DNA of 64,000 nt. Origin: Methylovirgula sp963708155 (lineage in GTDB: Bacteria > Pseudomonadota > Alphaproteobacteria > Rhizobiales > Beijerinckiaceae). Shown here piece by piece: positions 33,488-41,658 of the stretch (the first letter of the stretch is position 1; each line of letters opens with the position of its first letter). Both the position numbers and the translations under genes were made by a program. The notes under the pieces are model-generated. The model did no database searches. It saw nothing but the letters and a program-made list of their open reading frames with translations, and had not been told where the DNA came from. The stretch spans positions 1,860,001 to 1,924,000 of the forward strand of contig OY970183.1 of assembly GCA_963708155.1 (NCBI GenBank). The letters run 5' to 3'.

Positions 33488-33592
33488 TGCGATTTCTCCC
33501 TCAATCCCTCGAAAAATACCGCGCGGACTTTGCAGGTTCCGCGTGCGAGGGTCAACGTCGCCGCGGCGCGGCTTGCCGGGAGATGTGCGTCA

Positions 33593-34060
33593 CTACACGC
33601 GAAGGCGGGCGATCCCCCCGAGCTCGGTGACGTTCCAGATCAGCACCGCGAACAAGAGCATGTCTGCGGCGATCACCAGCGCGTGCGGCGTGTCGCCCCC
33701 TGTGCGCGGTTCAAGCCAATGCAGCGCCGCGACGATAGCGCCGACGACCGGCAGAATACCGGCAAAGCTCGCCGGCCGGCCGAGATCGCGCCAACGCTTG
33801 GCGCTGAGATTGTAAAAGCAGATCAACAGCAGCAGGCAGATGACGCCATAGGCGATGCGATAAAGGTTGGCCGTCAGGACCACGATCGTACTGGTGATCG
33901 TCGTTGCGAGCGCCTTGTCGGCAAGTGGCTCAATGAAGAACCAGCCGAGGGTCAGAACGGCGAAAATACCGCCGAGAATCAGGATGCCGCGCCACCAGGC
34001 GGGGGCGCCGATTTCGCCCTGGTCCGAGCGGAAAAGGGTAGAAAAACTGTGTTGCGGCAT
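33593..34060 (-). CDS. DUF805-like membrane protein
   Basis: A 155-residue protein with four hydrophobic segments (GILILGGIFAVLTLGWFFIE, IAYGVICLLLLICFY, ASFAGILPVVGAIVAAL, VIAADMLLFAVLIWN). A DUF805-like motif NLSAKRWRDLGRPASFAGIL corresponds to the R-x-H/R-D-x-x-x-S-G-W box of the neighbour, though shifted. Its ATG overlaps the dapD stop (TGATG), indicating coupling. A diverged paralogue of the 33119-33487 gene is plausible. Function unknown. Confidence 0.7.
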   Translation of the reverse strand: MPQHSFSTLFRSDQGEIGAPAWWRGILILGGIFAVLTLGWFFIEPLADKALATTITSTIVVLTANLYRIAYGVICLLLLICFYNLSAKRWRDLGRPASFAGILPVVGAIVAALHWLEPRTGGDTPHALVIAADMLLFAVLIWNVTELGGIARLRV

Positions 34061-34918
34061 CAGTCTCTCAGGAGATCGTTGATCGCCGTCTTGGCGCGGG
34101 TCTTGGCATCGACGGTCTTGACGATGACGGCGCAAGCGAGGGAAGGCCCGGGCGTGCCATCCGGCAGCGGTGCGCCGGGCAGCGCGCCGGGCACGACCAC
34201 CGAATAGGGCGGCACATGGCCGAAATGAATTTTGCCGGTCGCGCGGTCGATAATCTTGGTCGAGGCGGAGATAAAGGTGCCCATCGCCAGAACGGCGCCT
34301 TCACCGACGACGACCCCTTCGACGACCTCGGAGCGGGCACCGATGAAGCAATTGTCCTCGATGATCGTCGGATTGGCCTGCAACGGCTCCAGCACTCCGC
34401 CGATGCCGACACCGCCGGAAAGATGAACGTTCTTGCCGATCTGCGCGCAGGAGCCGACCGTCACCCAAGTATCGACCATCGTGCCCTCGTCGACAAAGGC
34501 GCCGAGATTGACGAAGGAGGGCATGAGGATGACGCCTGGGGCGATATAGGCGGAGTGGCGGACGATCGCGCCCGGCACCGCGCGCAGTCCCGCCTTTGCG
34601 AAAGCCGCGGCATCCCAGCCCTCGAATTTCATCGCAACCTTGTCCCACCAGCTCGTGCCGGCCGGCCCGCCGGTGATCGGCGCCGAATCGTTGAGCCGGA
34701 ACGAGAGCAGGATCGCCTTTTTGATCCATTGGTTGGTGCGCCAGGCTTCGCGTCCCGCGGCGCCGGGCACGCGCTCGACCACCCGCAGTTTGCCTTGATC
34801 GAGCCCGCTCAGAACTGCCTCGACCGCGTCGCGAACCGGCCCCGTCGTCGCCGCGCTGATCGCCGCGCGGTTCTCGAACGCCGTTTCGATAATCTCTTCG
34901 AGAGTTCTGGCTCATCAT
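34060..34918 (-). CDS. dapD: tetrahydrodipicolinate N-succinyltransferase, N-terminal frameshift
   Basis: From about residue 8 onward the frame is intact: LEEIIETAFENRAAIS, VERVPGAAGREAW, RTNQWIKKAILLSFR, then left-handed beta-helix hexapeptide repeats (SAYIAPGVILMPSFVNLGAF, GVGIGGVLEPLQANPTIIED, NCFIGARSEVVEGVVVGEGA) and the end KTAINDLLRD. The ATG region (MSQN...) is in another frame; removing one T near 34900 joins it as MSQNLEEIIETAFENR. DapD makes N-succinyl-2-amino-6-oxopimelate, upstream of DapE. The span is 286 codons plus one base, so a single surplus base explains everything. An essential gene, so sequence error is likely. Confidence 0.92.
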
Positions 34919-34976
34919 CAACTCCAAAAATCGTGGGCGAGGTTTCGTCCGCGCGGGCAGCGGAGTCAATGGCCTG

Positions 34977-35090
34977 GCGCGCTTTCGGACCAGATGGAAT
35001 CATCTGGTCGATAGGAAATCGCGCCAATTCAAAACGCTGGAGCGTGTTCTCATCGGAAAAGTCATGCAACTTTTCCGGAACACGCTCTAG
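34977..35090. repeat. dispersed composite palindromic repeat, copy 2
   Basis: Similar along its length to 20292-20397. Two parts: an imperfect small inverted repeat (gaccagatg/catctggtc) and a long palindrome at 35040-35087 with outer arms gagcgtgtt/aacacgctc, inner arms cggaaaagt/acttttccg and a catgca centre. It sits between the HAD gene stop and dapD start, breaking the argB-HAD-dapD operon spacing. Confidence 0.8.
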
Positions 35091-35104
35091 AGGCTGTGCG
35101 GGTC

Positions 35105-35801
35105 TCAGCTGCTGCGTGCGGCGGTCAGGTCGGCCAGAAAGCCGCCGAGATCGGTGGTCACGAAGTCGATATGCGGCAGCGTGAGCGTGCCGGGGATCTC
35201 GAACGGCTCGCGATGGTCCGGCCGGCCCGGCTTCGGGCACGACAGCACCGTCTTCATGCCGCGCTGGTGCGGAACGACGAGGTTGCGCTCGATGTCCTCG
35301 AACATGGCCGCCGTCTGCGGATCGACGCCATGCTTGTCGAAGAATCGCTGATAGGTGCGAAGCTCGGGCTTGGGAATCGAGATCGGCATCCACAATGTCG
35401 AAAATATCCTCGAACTCGCGCCAAGTCCCAGAGCCTCGGCTGTCAGACAGGGCATGATCGCGCGAGCCATTGGTCAGGATCAGCTTGCGGCCGGGCAGGG
35501 CGGCGATTGCCGCGGCCAGCGGCAGGTTGGGCATAAGCGAGGAGCGGTCGATGTCGTGCACATAAGCCAGAAATTCTGCGGCGCCGACTCCGTGATCATC
35601 CATCAGGCCGCGCAGCGTCGTGCCATAGCGCTGATAATAATATTTCTGCAGCGCCCGCGCCGACATGCCGTCGAGTCCGAACAGCGCGATCATGAATAGC
35701 GTGATGCGCTGGTCGATCTTCGGCCACAGATCGCAGTCGGGCGGATAAAGCGTGTTGTCGAGATCGAAGACCCAAGTGTCGATGTGAAAACGCATCGACA
35801 T
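35105..35801 (-). pseudogene. HAD family pyrimidine 5'-nucleotidase, frameshifted
   Basis: The HAD motif I is at the start, HIDTWVFDLDNTLYPPDCDL (D-L-D-N-T). The SDT1/PYNE-type insert LQKYYYQRYGTTLRGLMDDH and motif II LPGRKLILTNGSRDHAL follow. The frame then changes near 35440, 35420 and 35390, after which KPELRTYQRFFDKHGVDPQT, AAMFEDIERNLVVPHQRGMK and PHIDFVTTDLGGFLADL complete the protein (motif IV D-x4-N). The gene is of normal length (~232 codons). Such HADs between argB and dapD are typical of alphaproteobacteria and act on pyrimidine nucleotides. The in-frame ORF past 35100 reads through the repeat and is an artefact. Confidence 0.82.
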
Positions 35802-35934
35802 GCGAAAGCTGTCTACATGGGCGAAGCTGTCGGCATGTGCCGAAGTATCGACAATGTGCCGCGCCGGCCTGCACCTTCGCCGCGCCCGGAATTTCGCTCT
35901 CGGGGAGGCTTCGCGTCTCTGGTCAGCTTCGTCG

Positions 35935-36841
35935 TCACCGCGTGATCAGGGTTCCCGCGCCGTGGTCGGTCAAAAGCTCGATCAGCACGGCATGCGGCAG
36001 CTTGCCGTCGAGAATGACGACGCCTTCGACGCCCTGCTCCAGCGCGTAGATGCAGGTCTCGACTTTGGGGATCATGCCGCCGGTGATCGTGCCGTCGGCG
36101 ATCAGAGTACGGATTTCGTCCATGCGCAATTCATGGATCAGCCGGCCCTTGCCATCGAGCACGCCCGGCACGTCGGTCAGAAAGATCAGGCGCTTGGCGC
36201 CGAGCGCGCCGGCGATGGCGCCGGCGAAAGTGTCGGCGTTGACGTTATAGGTCTCGCCCGCGCCGCCTTGCGCGATCGGCGCGAGCACCGGAATCAGCTC
36301 GCGGCCGAGCACCTGATCGAGCACGGTGGTATCGACCTTGGCCGGTTCGCCGACGAAGCCAAGATCGACTTCCTCCGGCTCGCCGGTAAAGGGCGATTCG
36401 ACCGTGTGCACGAATTTGCGCGCGGTGACCATATTGCCGTCCTTGCCGCAGAGGCCGATGGCGCGGCCGCCTTCGGCATTGATGAAGCCGACGATCTGCT
36501 TGTTGATCGAACCGGCCAGCACCATCTCGACGATCTCGACCGTGGCGCGGTCGGTAATGCGCAAGCCGGCGGAAAACTCGGATTTGATGCCGAGCTTTTT
36601 CAGCATGGCGCCGATCTGCGGACCGCCGCCGTGCACGACGACGGGATTGACGCCGGATTGCTCGAGCAGAACCATGTCGCGGGCGAAGCTGCGCGCGACG
36701 CGTTTCGTCGCCCATGGCATGGCCGCCGTATTTCACCACGACGATCGCATCGTCATAATGCAGCATATGCGGCAGCGCCTGCATCAGGATTTCGGCTTGC
36801 CGCTGCGCGTTCTCCTGCGCTGATTCTGACATATCGCTCAT
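35935..36841 (-). CDS. argB: acetylglutamate kinase, one frameshift
   Basis: The N-terminus MSDMSESAQENAQRQAEIL and LHYDDAIVVVKYGGHAMGDE (K-Y-G-G-x-A-M) is in one frame; after one surplus base near 36705 the rest follows: RSFARDMVLLEQSGVNPVVV, HGGGPQIGAMLKKLGIKSEF (feedback/substrate loop), NVNADTFAGAIAGALGAKRL, TDVPGVLDGKGRLI and GGMIPKVETCIYALEQGVEG. ArgB phosphorylates N-acetylglutamate, the controlled second step of arginine synthesis. The span equals 302 codons plus one base, and the extra base falls in gaaac. Start could be the Met at 36841 or 36832. Confidence 0.93.
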
Positions 36842-36960
36842 CCGGGTTGGCCGTGCGCCTTTTAGCCTTAGCGCGAGGGGAGGAAAAGCGCCAAGCGGCC
36901 TTCCTGCCGTCTCCCGCGTCAAATATTTGGAATCAAGCGCTTACACGCTAATGCATGACC

Positions 36961-37614
36961 TTACGATGAATGCTCGGCGAGCAATTTGGCGATCGCTCCG
37001 CGCAGCTCGGCGATCCCGGTGCCGGTCTCGGACGAGGTGAGAATGATCTCCGGAAACGCGGCCGGCCGTTTGGCGAGGGCGGCGGCCGTTTCCGCAAGCC
37101 GGGGTGCGTGGTCGGCGTCCTTGATGTCGTCGGCCTTGGTCAGAACCACCTGATAGGAGACGGCGGCCCGGTCGAGCAGATCGAGCATTTCGGCATCGAT
37201 CGGCTTGAGGCCGTGGCGCCCGTCGATCAAGACGAAGACACGCTTCAGGGCGGCGCGGCCGCGCAGATAATCGTGCATCAGCCGCGTCCAGGCGGCGACC
37301 TTGCCCTTCGAGGCCGCGGCATGGCCGTAGCCCGGCATATCGACGAGTCGCAGCCGCGGTGGCGTGCCCAGATCGAAGAAGTTCAGCGCCTGCGTGCGCC
37401 CCGGTGTGTTTGAGGTCCGCGCCAGCGCCTTGCGGCCGGTCAGTGCGTTGAGCAGCGAGGATTTGCCGACATTGGAGCGGCCGGCGAAAGCGATCTCCGG
37501 AGGCCCTGCGGGCGGCAATTGCTCCGAATCGGTGGCGGCCCAGATGAAATCGCAGGGCTGCGCGAACAGCTTGCGGCCAGATTCGTGGAAGGCGTCAGTG
37601 TCCGTCGCGGGCAT
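36961..37614 (-). CDS. engB: ribosome biogenesis GTPase EngB/YihA
   Basis: A 217-residue GTPase. G1 FAGRSNVGKSSLLNALTGR, G2 TSNTPGRTQALNFF, G3 LVDMPGYGHAAASKGK, G4 VLTKADDIKD and G5 LTSSETGTGI are all present. It takes part in 50S subunit maturation. The ATG for MPATDTDAFHESGRKLFAQP is chosen; a longer frame adds ten residues. It lies between yidC and argB in the conserved order; an intergenic palindrome (37640-37713) separates it from yidC. Confidence 0.95.
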   Translation of the reverse strand: MPATDTDAFHESGRKLFAQPCDFIWAATDSEQLPPAGPPEIAFAGRSNVGKSSLLNALTGRKALARTSNTPGRTQALNFFDLGTPPRLRLVDMPGYGHAAASKGKVAAWTRLMHDYLRGRAALKRVFVLIDGRHGLKPIDAEMLDLLDRAAVSYQVVLTKADDIKDADHAPRLAETAAALAKRPAAFPEIILTSSETGTGIAELRGAIAKLLAEHSS

Positions 37615-37639
37615 TGCTTCGATTCTCGTTCGCCGCGCC

Positions 37640-37713
37640 GTCACTGCGAGGCGCGAAACGCCGAAGCAATCCAGAATGGGCTCTGGATTGCTTCACCTTG
37701 TTCGCAATGACGA
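37640..37713. repeat. rhizobial intergenic palindrome (caatcca... type)
   Basis: Core arms gaagcaatccaga (37663-37675) and tctggattgcttc (37682-37694) are perfect; flanking gtcactgcgag / ttcgcaatgac extends the pairing imperfectly. One strand translates as SLRGAKRRSNPE, the best-known signature of a REP-like family in Bradyrhizobium and related genera. Located in the 110-base gap between yidC and engB. Confidence 0.85.
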
Positions 37714-37724
37714 CAGGCGCTGGC

Positions 37725-39554
37725 TTATGTCGTCGGCGCCTTCTTGCGGAACATATTGGCGAGATTGCCCCAGAGTTCGATCTTCACGCCCGCCCGCGCC
37801 ATGATGAGCGATTGCTGGACCACCGAGAGCGTATTGTTCCAGGTCCAGTAGATGACGAGACCGGACGGGAACGAGCCGAGCATGAAGGTGAAGATCACCG
37901 GCATCCAGGCGAACATCTGCTTCTGCACCGGATCGGTCGGCTCCGGATTCATCTTCATCTGGACGAACATCGAGACGCCCATGATCAGCGGCCAGATGCC
38001 GATGTTCAGGAAATGCCCGATGAGCGGAATGACTGTCGGATCCCAATGCAGGAGGCCGAAGAGGGTGAAGATGTTGGTCGGATCGGGCTGCGACAGGTCA
38101 TGGATCCAGCCGAAGAACGGTGCCTGGCGCATCTCGATGGTGATGAACAGCACCTTGTAGAGCGAGAAGAAGACCGGGATCTGGATCACCATCGGCAGAC
38201 AGCCCGAAACCGGGTTGATCTTCTCGCGCTTATAGAGGTCCATCAACTCCTGCTGCTGCTTGATCTTGTCGTCGGCGTAGCGCTCGCGGATCGCCGTCAT
38301 CTGCGGCTGCACCGCCTTCATCTTCGCCATCGACAGATAGGAACGGTTGGCGAGCGGCAGGAAGGCGGCCTTGATCAGCACCGTCACGATCAGGATGGCG
38401 ATGCCGAAATTGCCGACCACATGGTAGATGCTGTCGAGCAGCCAGAACATCGGCTTGGTGATGAAGTAGAACCAGCCCCAGTCGATCATCAGTTCGAAGC
38501 GCTCGATGCCGAGATCTTTCTGATAGGCGTCGAGCGTGCGCGTTTCCTTGGCGCCGGCGAAGACGCGCGATGTCACGTCGGTCGAGGCGCCAGGCGCGAT
38601 GGTGACCTGGGCGGCGCGATAATCGGCCTGGTAATCCTTGTGGCCGTTGTCGTCCCAGGCGCGGAAGGCGGCATCGATGCTGCTGCGTTGGTCGGGGATG
38701 ACAACCGTGCCCCAGTATTTGTCAGTAAAGCCGAGCCAGCCGCCGGTGCCGGACAGGCTCTTCGTCGCATTGGCTTCCTTCAGGATCGAATCGTAAGTCG
38801 GCTCCTGCACGCCGGAATCGCCGATGACGCCGACCATGCCTTCGTGCAGGACGGAATAGCCGGAGGTCTTCGGCTTGCCGTGACGCGAGACGAGCGCATA
38901 GGGATAAAGCGTGACGGCCGCGCCCGACTTGTTATCGATCGTGTCGGTGATCGTGAACATGTAATGATCGTCGATCGCGATACGACGATGGAAGATGAGG
39001 CCATGGCCGTTGTCGGCGGTCAGGGTGACCGGCGTCTGCGAGGTCAGCTTGCCGCCATCAGACTTCCACTGCGTCGTCGCATTGGGCAGAGGCAGCGACG
39101 GGTCGGCGCCGACATAGCCGAACTCGGCGTAATAGGGCGACGGCGCGTTGGACGGCGAGAGCAATACAATATTCGGGCTCTTGGGATCCGTCGTCTCGCG
39201 GTAGGCTTTGAGCGAAACGTCGTCGATCCGCGCGCCGGTCAAATTGATCGAGCCGAACAGAGCATGGCTGTCGAGCGTGACGCGCGGTGTCGCGGCGATC
39301 GCCGCATCGCGCGTTAGAATGGCTTGCGGCGTTTCGCTGGCCGGCCCGCCCTGAGGCGGCGCATTGGGTGAGCGCGGCGGCAACGCCCCGGCGGAACCGG
39401 GCGCCCGCTCGACCGGCTGGCCCTGCTGCTGAGCGACCTGCGCGGAGTGCTCCTTCTGGTATTGCGGCGCGCCGAAGAAATAGTTCCAGCCGATGATGAC
39501 GAGGATCGACAAGGCCATCGCCAGAATGAGGTTGCGATTATTGTCCTTCGGCAT
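37725..39554 (-). CDS. yidC: membrane protein insertase YidC
   Basis: A 609-residue insertase. An N-terminal anchor helix (LILAMALSILVIIGWNYFFG) is followed by a large periplasmic beta-sandwich domain and the conserved five-helix core: FYFITKPMFWLLDSIYHVVG, GNFGIAILIVTVLIKAAFLP, the cytoplasmic hairpin QPQMTAIRERYADDKIKQQQ, SGCLPMVIQIPVFFSLYKVL (with R in IEMRQAPFFGWI) and WMPVIFTFMLGSFPSGLVIY. It inserts and folds inner-membrane proteins, alone or with SecYEG. Start 11 bases after the rnpA stop, so it is in the rpmH-rnpA-yidC operon. Intact. Confidence 0.97.
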   Translation of the reverse strand: MPKDNNRNLILAMALSILVIIGWNYFFGAPQYQKEHSAQVAQQQGQPVERAPGSAGALPPRSPNAPPQGGPASETPQAILTRDAAIAATPRVTLDSHALFGSINLTGARIDDVSLKAYRETTDPKSPNIVLLSPSNAPSPYYAEFGYVGADPSLPLPNATTQWKSDGGKLTSQTPVTLTADNGHGLIFHRRIAIDDHYMFTITDTIDNKSGAAVTLYPYALVSRHGKPKTSGYSVLHEGMVGVIGDSGVQEPTYDSILKEANATKSLSGTGGWLGFTDKYWGTVVIPDQRSSIDAAFRAWDDNGHKDYQADYRAAQVTIAPGASTDVTSRVFAGAKETRTLDAYQKDLGIERFELMIDWGWFYFITKPMFWLLDSIYHVVGNFGIAILIVTVLIKAAFLPLANRSYLSMAKMKAVQPQMTAIRERYADDKIKQQQELMDLYKREKINPVSGCLPMVIQIPVFFSLYKVLFITIEMRQAPFFGWIHDLSQPDPTNIFTLFGLLHWDPTVIPLIGHFLNIGIWPLIMGVSMFVQMKMNPEPTDPVQKQMFAWMPVIFTFMLGSFPSGLVIYWTWNNTLSVVQQSLIMARAGVKIELWGNLANMFRKKAPTT

Positions 39555-39565
39555 GGCGCGAAAAC

Positions 39566-40015
39566 CTAATCCTTCGTCGGTGTTGGGGCGGCGGGCGTAA
39601 GCGTGCCGGGACTTTTGCTCGGGCTTTTGGGCGCACGCGCGGGTCGCGCGGCGTGAATATCGGCAATGGCTTTGCTGAGCTGTTGCTGCAGCCGGGCGAA
39701 GTCTTCGGTGAGTGCCGCCGGCTGCGCCAGGATTACATAGTCATGACCGGGCTGGGCGGAAAGCGCGGGGGCCCGGCGCAACGCCTCTTTCAGCCGCCGG
39801 CGGATCCGATTGCGTAGGACAGCGCCGCCGAGTTTCTTGGTTACCGTGAAGCCGAAGCGCGGCGGCCGGAGGGCCGAGGCCTCTGGATGGGCATGCATTT
39901 GCAAGCTGAAGCAGGGCGTGCGCAGGCGCCGCCCCTTGGCGGCGCGGAGAAATTCGGCCCGCGTTTTCAGCCGGGCCGGCGGTGTTTCCCGGCCGGCGGT
40001 CTCGGGCTTGCGCAT
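39566..40015 (-). CDS. rnpA: ribonuclease P protein component
   Basis: A 149-residue basic protein. The start MRKPETAGRETPPARLKTRA leads into the RnpA core: LKTRAEFLRAAKGRRLRTPC, RFGFTVTKKLGGAVLRNRIR (F-x-V-x-K-K-x-G-x-A-V-x-R-N-R-x-R-R) and RLKEALRRAPAL. It assists the RNase P RNA in 5' tRNA maturation. The frame is open upstream through rpmH, but ATG 40015 is the right start because the upstream ~97 residues come from the overlapping, differently framed rpmH. The C-terminal Pro/Ser/Lys tail is extended. Confidence 0.95.
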   Translation of the reverse strand: MRKPETAGRETPPARLKTRAEFLRAAKGRRLRTPCFSLQMHAHPEASALRPPRFGFTVTKKLGGAVLRNRIRRRLKEALRRAPALSAQPGHDYVILAQPAALTEDFARLQQQLSKAIADIHAARPARAPKSPSKSPGTLTPAAPTPTKD

Positions 40016-40062
40016 GGTCCGTCCCGGCGCGGCGCGCCTTAAAAAATCCTGCGCGGATTCGC

Positions 40063-40197
40063 TCAGGCTGAGAGCCGCTTGCGGCCGCGCGCCCGGCGGG
40101 TCGCGATCACCTTGCGACCGCCAACCGTCGCCATGCGGGCGCGAAAGCCGTGGCGGCGCTTGCGCACCAGCTTGCTGGGTTGATAAGTCCGCTTCAC
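40063..40197 (-). CDS. rpmH: 50S ribosomal protein L34
   Basis: A 44-residue protein with GTG start: (V/M)KRTYQPSKLVRKRRHGFRAR, then MATVGGRKVIATRRARGRKR and LSA, followed by TGA. This is a full-length L34. It is the first gene of the rpmH-rnpA-yidC group; rnpA starts 47 bases later. Too short for most ORF filters and antisense to longer spurious frames. Confidence 0.97.
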   Translation of the reverse strand: MKRTYQPSKLVRKRRHGFRARMATVGGRKVIATRRARGRKRLSA

Positions 40198-40511
40198 TTT
40201 TTCGCTCCGTCACAAATATTTTGGGTCGCGCCGTCAACGCAAATTCGCCCCTCCGGCCGCACCGGACAGGGACGCCAAAAAGCGGGGAAGCGCGATCTTC
40301 ATGCATGATCCTGAAAAATCATAGACTTTCCAGCGCCGACCACGCGTAAAAACAGCTTGGGGCGGGTTATAGAGGCAAGGCGCCCTGAAAGTCAATTTGC
40401 CGCCGGGGGCGTTGCGACGTTTTTCCGTTCAGCATCCGCACCGATTTGACCTGACCTCCTCGCCGGATCGCGCTAAATAATGCGTGGCGATTCTCCTTGA
40501 AAGGGATTTTC
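40198..40511. other. intergenic region upstream of rpmH
   Basis: About 310 bases between the divergent rpmH and the small secreted-protein gene. Contains an imperfect G/A-rich tract but no recognised gene. dnaA, which borders rpmH in many bacteria, is not present, and no DnaA-box cluster was seen, in line with other Rhizobiales. Confidence 0.4.
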
Positions 40512-40754
40512 ATGCGTTTCGGCCGCACCCACGTCGCGCTTGCCATCGCTTTGGCTCTCGGCTCGCCGGAGGCGGCCTGGGCGCAGTCCGCGAACTCCTA
40601 TGACTGGTTCGCCCCGCCGCCGCCGCCGCAGGCCGCGCCCTATTATGACAACTCTCATCGACGTTGCTCGCTGCAGCAGCGCGACTATGCCTATATCAAC
40701 GCGTGCGGCGAGTTAATCCCGAGCATCTGGGATCCGATTCCGGGCTCGGGCTGA
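40512..40754 (+). CDS. small secreted hypothetical protein
   Basis: An 80-residue precursor with a good signal peptide (MRFGRTHVALAIALALGSPEAAWAQS; cut after AWA). The mature ~55 residues are Pro/Tyr/Asp-rich (NSYDWFAPPPPPQAAPYYDN) with two Cys that may form a disulfide (RRCSLQQ and INACGEL). AAAGGGA precedes the ATG. No domain recognised. Alone on the plus strand between rpmH and nadC. Confidence 0.6.
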   Translation: MRFGRTHVALAIALALGSPEAAWAQSANSYDWFAPPPPPQAAPYYDNSHRRCSLQQRDYAYINACGELIPSIWDPIPGSG

Positions 40755-40806
40755 CGCGCCAGCGAGCAGGGTGCGCCGGTCGGCGGCGGCTAGACACGCC
40801 AAAGCG

Positions 40807-41658
40807 TCAGGCCGGGAAATCGAGTCCGATATCGAGGACCGGCGCGCTGTGGGTGAGCCAGCCGATCGAGATGAGGTCAACGCCGCTCGCGGCGATCTGC
40901 GCGACATTATCGAGCGAGACGCCGCCGGATGCCTCGGTGATGGCGCGCCCGCCAACCACCTCGACCGCCTCGGCCAATTGTGCCGGGCTCATATTATCGA
41001 GCAGGATGGCGTCCGCTCCCTCGGCCAGGGCCTCGCGCAATTGGGCGAGTGAATCCACCTCGACCTCGATCTTCACGAGATGGCCGACATTCCGCTTCGC
41101 CCGCCGCAACGCTTCCGCGACGCCGCCGGCCATGGCGATGTGATTGTCCTTGATCAGCACGGCGTCATCGAGGCCGAAGCGATGATTGTGGCCGCCGCCG
41201 GCGCGCACCGCGTATTTCTCGACCGCGCGCAGACCCGGCGTCGTCTTGCGCGTGCAGACGATCTGCGCCTTGTGGCCTTCGATCGCGGCGACGAAAAGCG
41301 CGGTCGCAGACGCGATGCCGCTCAGATGGCCAAGAAAATTGAGCGCAACGCGCTCGGCCGTGAGGATCGAGGCGGCTTTTCCGGCGACGGTCGCGATCGT
41401 CTCGCCCGCGGCGACTTTGCTGCCGTCCGGCGTCGCGACGGAAAATGTCAGCGCCGGGTCGACGAGCCGGAAGGTGAGTGCGGCGAGGTCGAGACCGGCG
41501 ACGACCCCAGCCTTGCGGGTGACGAAACGCGCGGTCGTTTCGGCATCGGCCGGCACAACGGCATTGGTGGTGAGATCGCCGGCGAGGCCGAGATCCTCAA
41601 TGAGCGCAGTACGGATCAGAGGCTCGAGGATTACGCGCGGGGGCCGTGCGAGGTTCAT
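40807..41658 (-). CDS. nadC: nicotinate-nucleotide pyrophosphorylase (quinolinate phosphoribosyltransferase)
   Basis: A 283-residue enzyme converting quinolinate and PRPP to nicotinate mononucleotide. Family motifs: LGLAGDLTTNAVVPAD, ALNFLGHLSGIASATALFV, CTRKTTPGLRAVEKYAVRAG (R-K-T-x-P-x-x-R), GGHNHRFGLDDAVLIKDNHI (H-R-x-x-L-x-x-x-x-x-K-x-N-H), EVEVDSLAQLREAL and GVSLDNVAQIAASGVDLIS. Its start overlaps the nadB stop by one base. Last gene of the nrtR-nadA-nadB-nadC series. Confidence 0.96.
   Translation of the reverse strand: MNLARPPRVILEPLIRTALIEDLGLAGDLTTNAVVPADAETTARFVTRKAGVVAGLDLAALTFRLVDPALTFSVATPDGSKVAAGETIATVAGKAASILTAERVALNFLGHLSGIASATALFVAAIEGHKAQIVCTRKTTPGLRAVEKYAVRAGGGHNHRFGLDDAVLIKDNHIAMAGGVAEALRRAKRNVGHLVKIEVEVDSLAQLREALAEGADAILLDNMSPAQLAEAVEVVGGRAITEASGGVSLDNVAQIAASGVDLISIGWLTHSAPVLDIGLDFPA

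Noticed and set aside
40198..40511. Chromosomal origin next to rpmH
   Set aside because: No dnaA and no cluster of DnaA boxes; rpmH is not at the origin in Rhizobiales.
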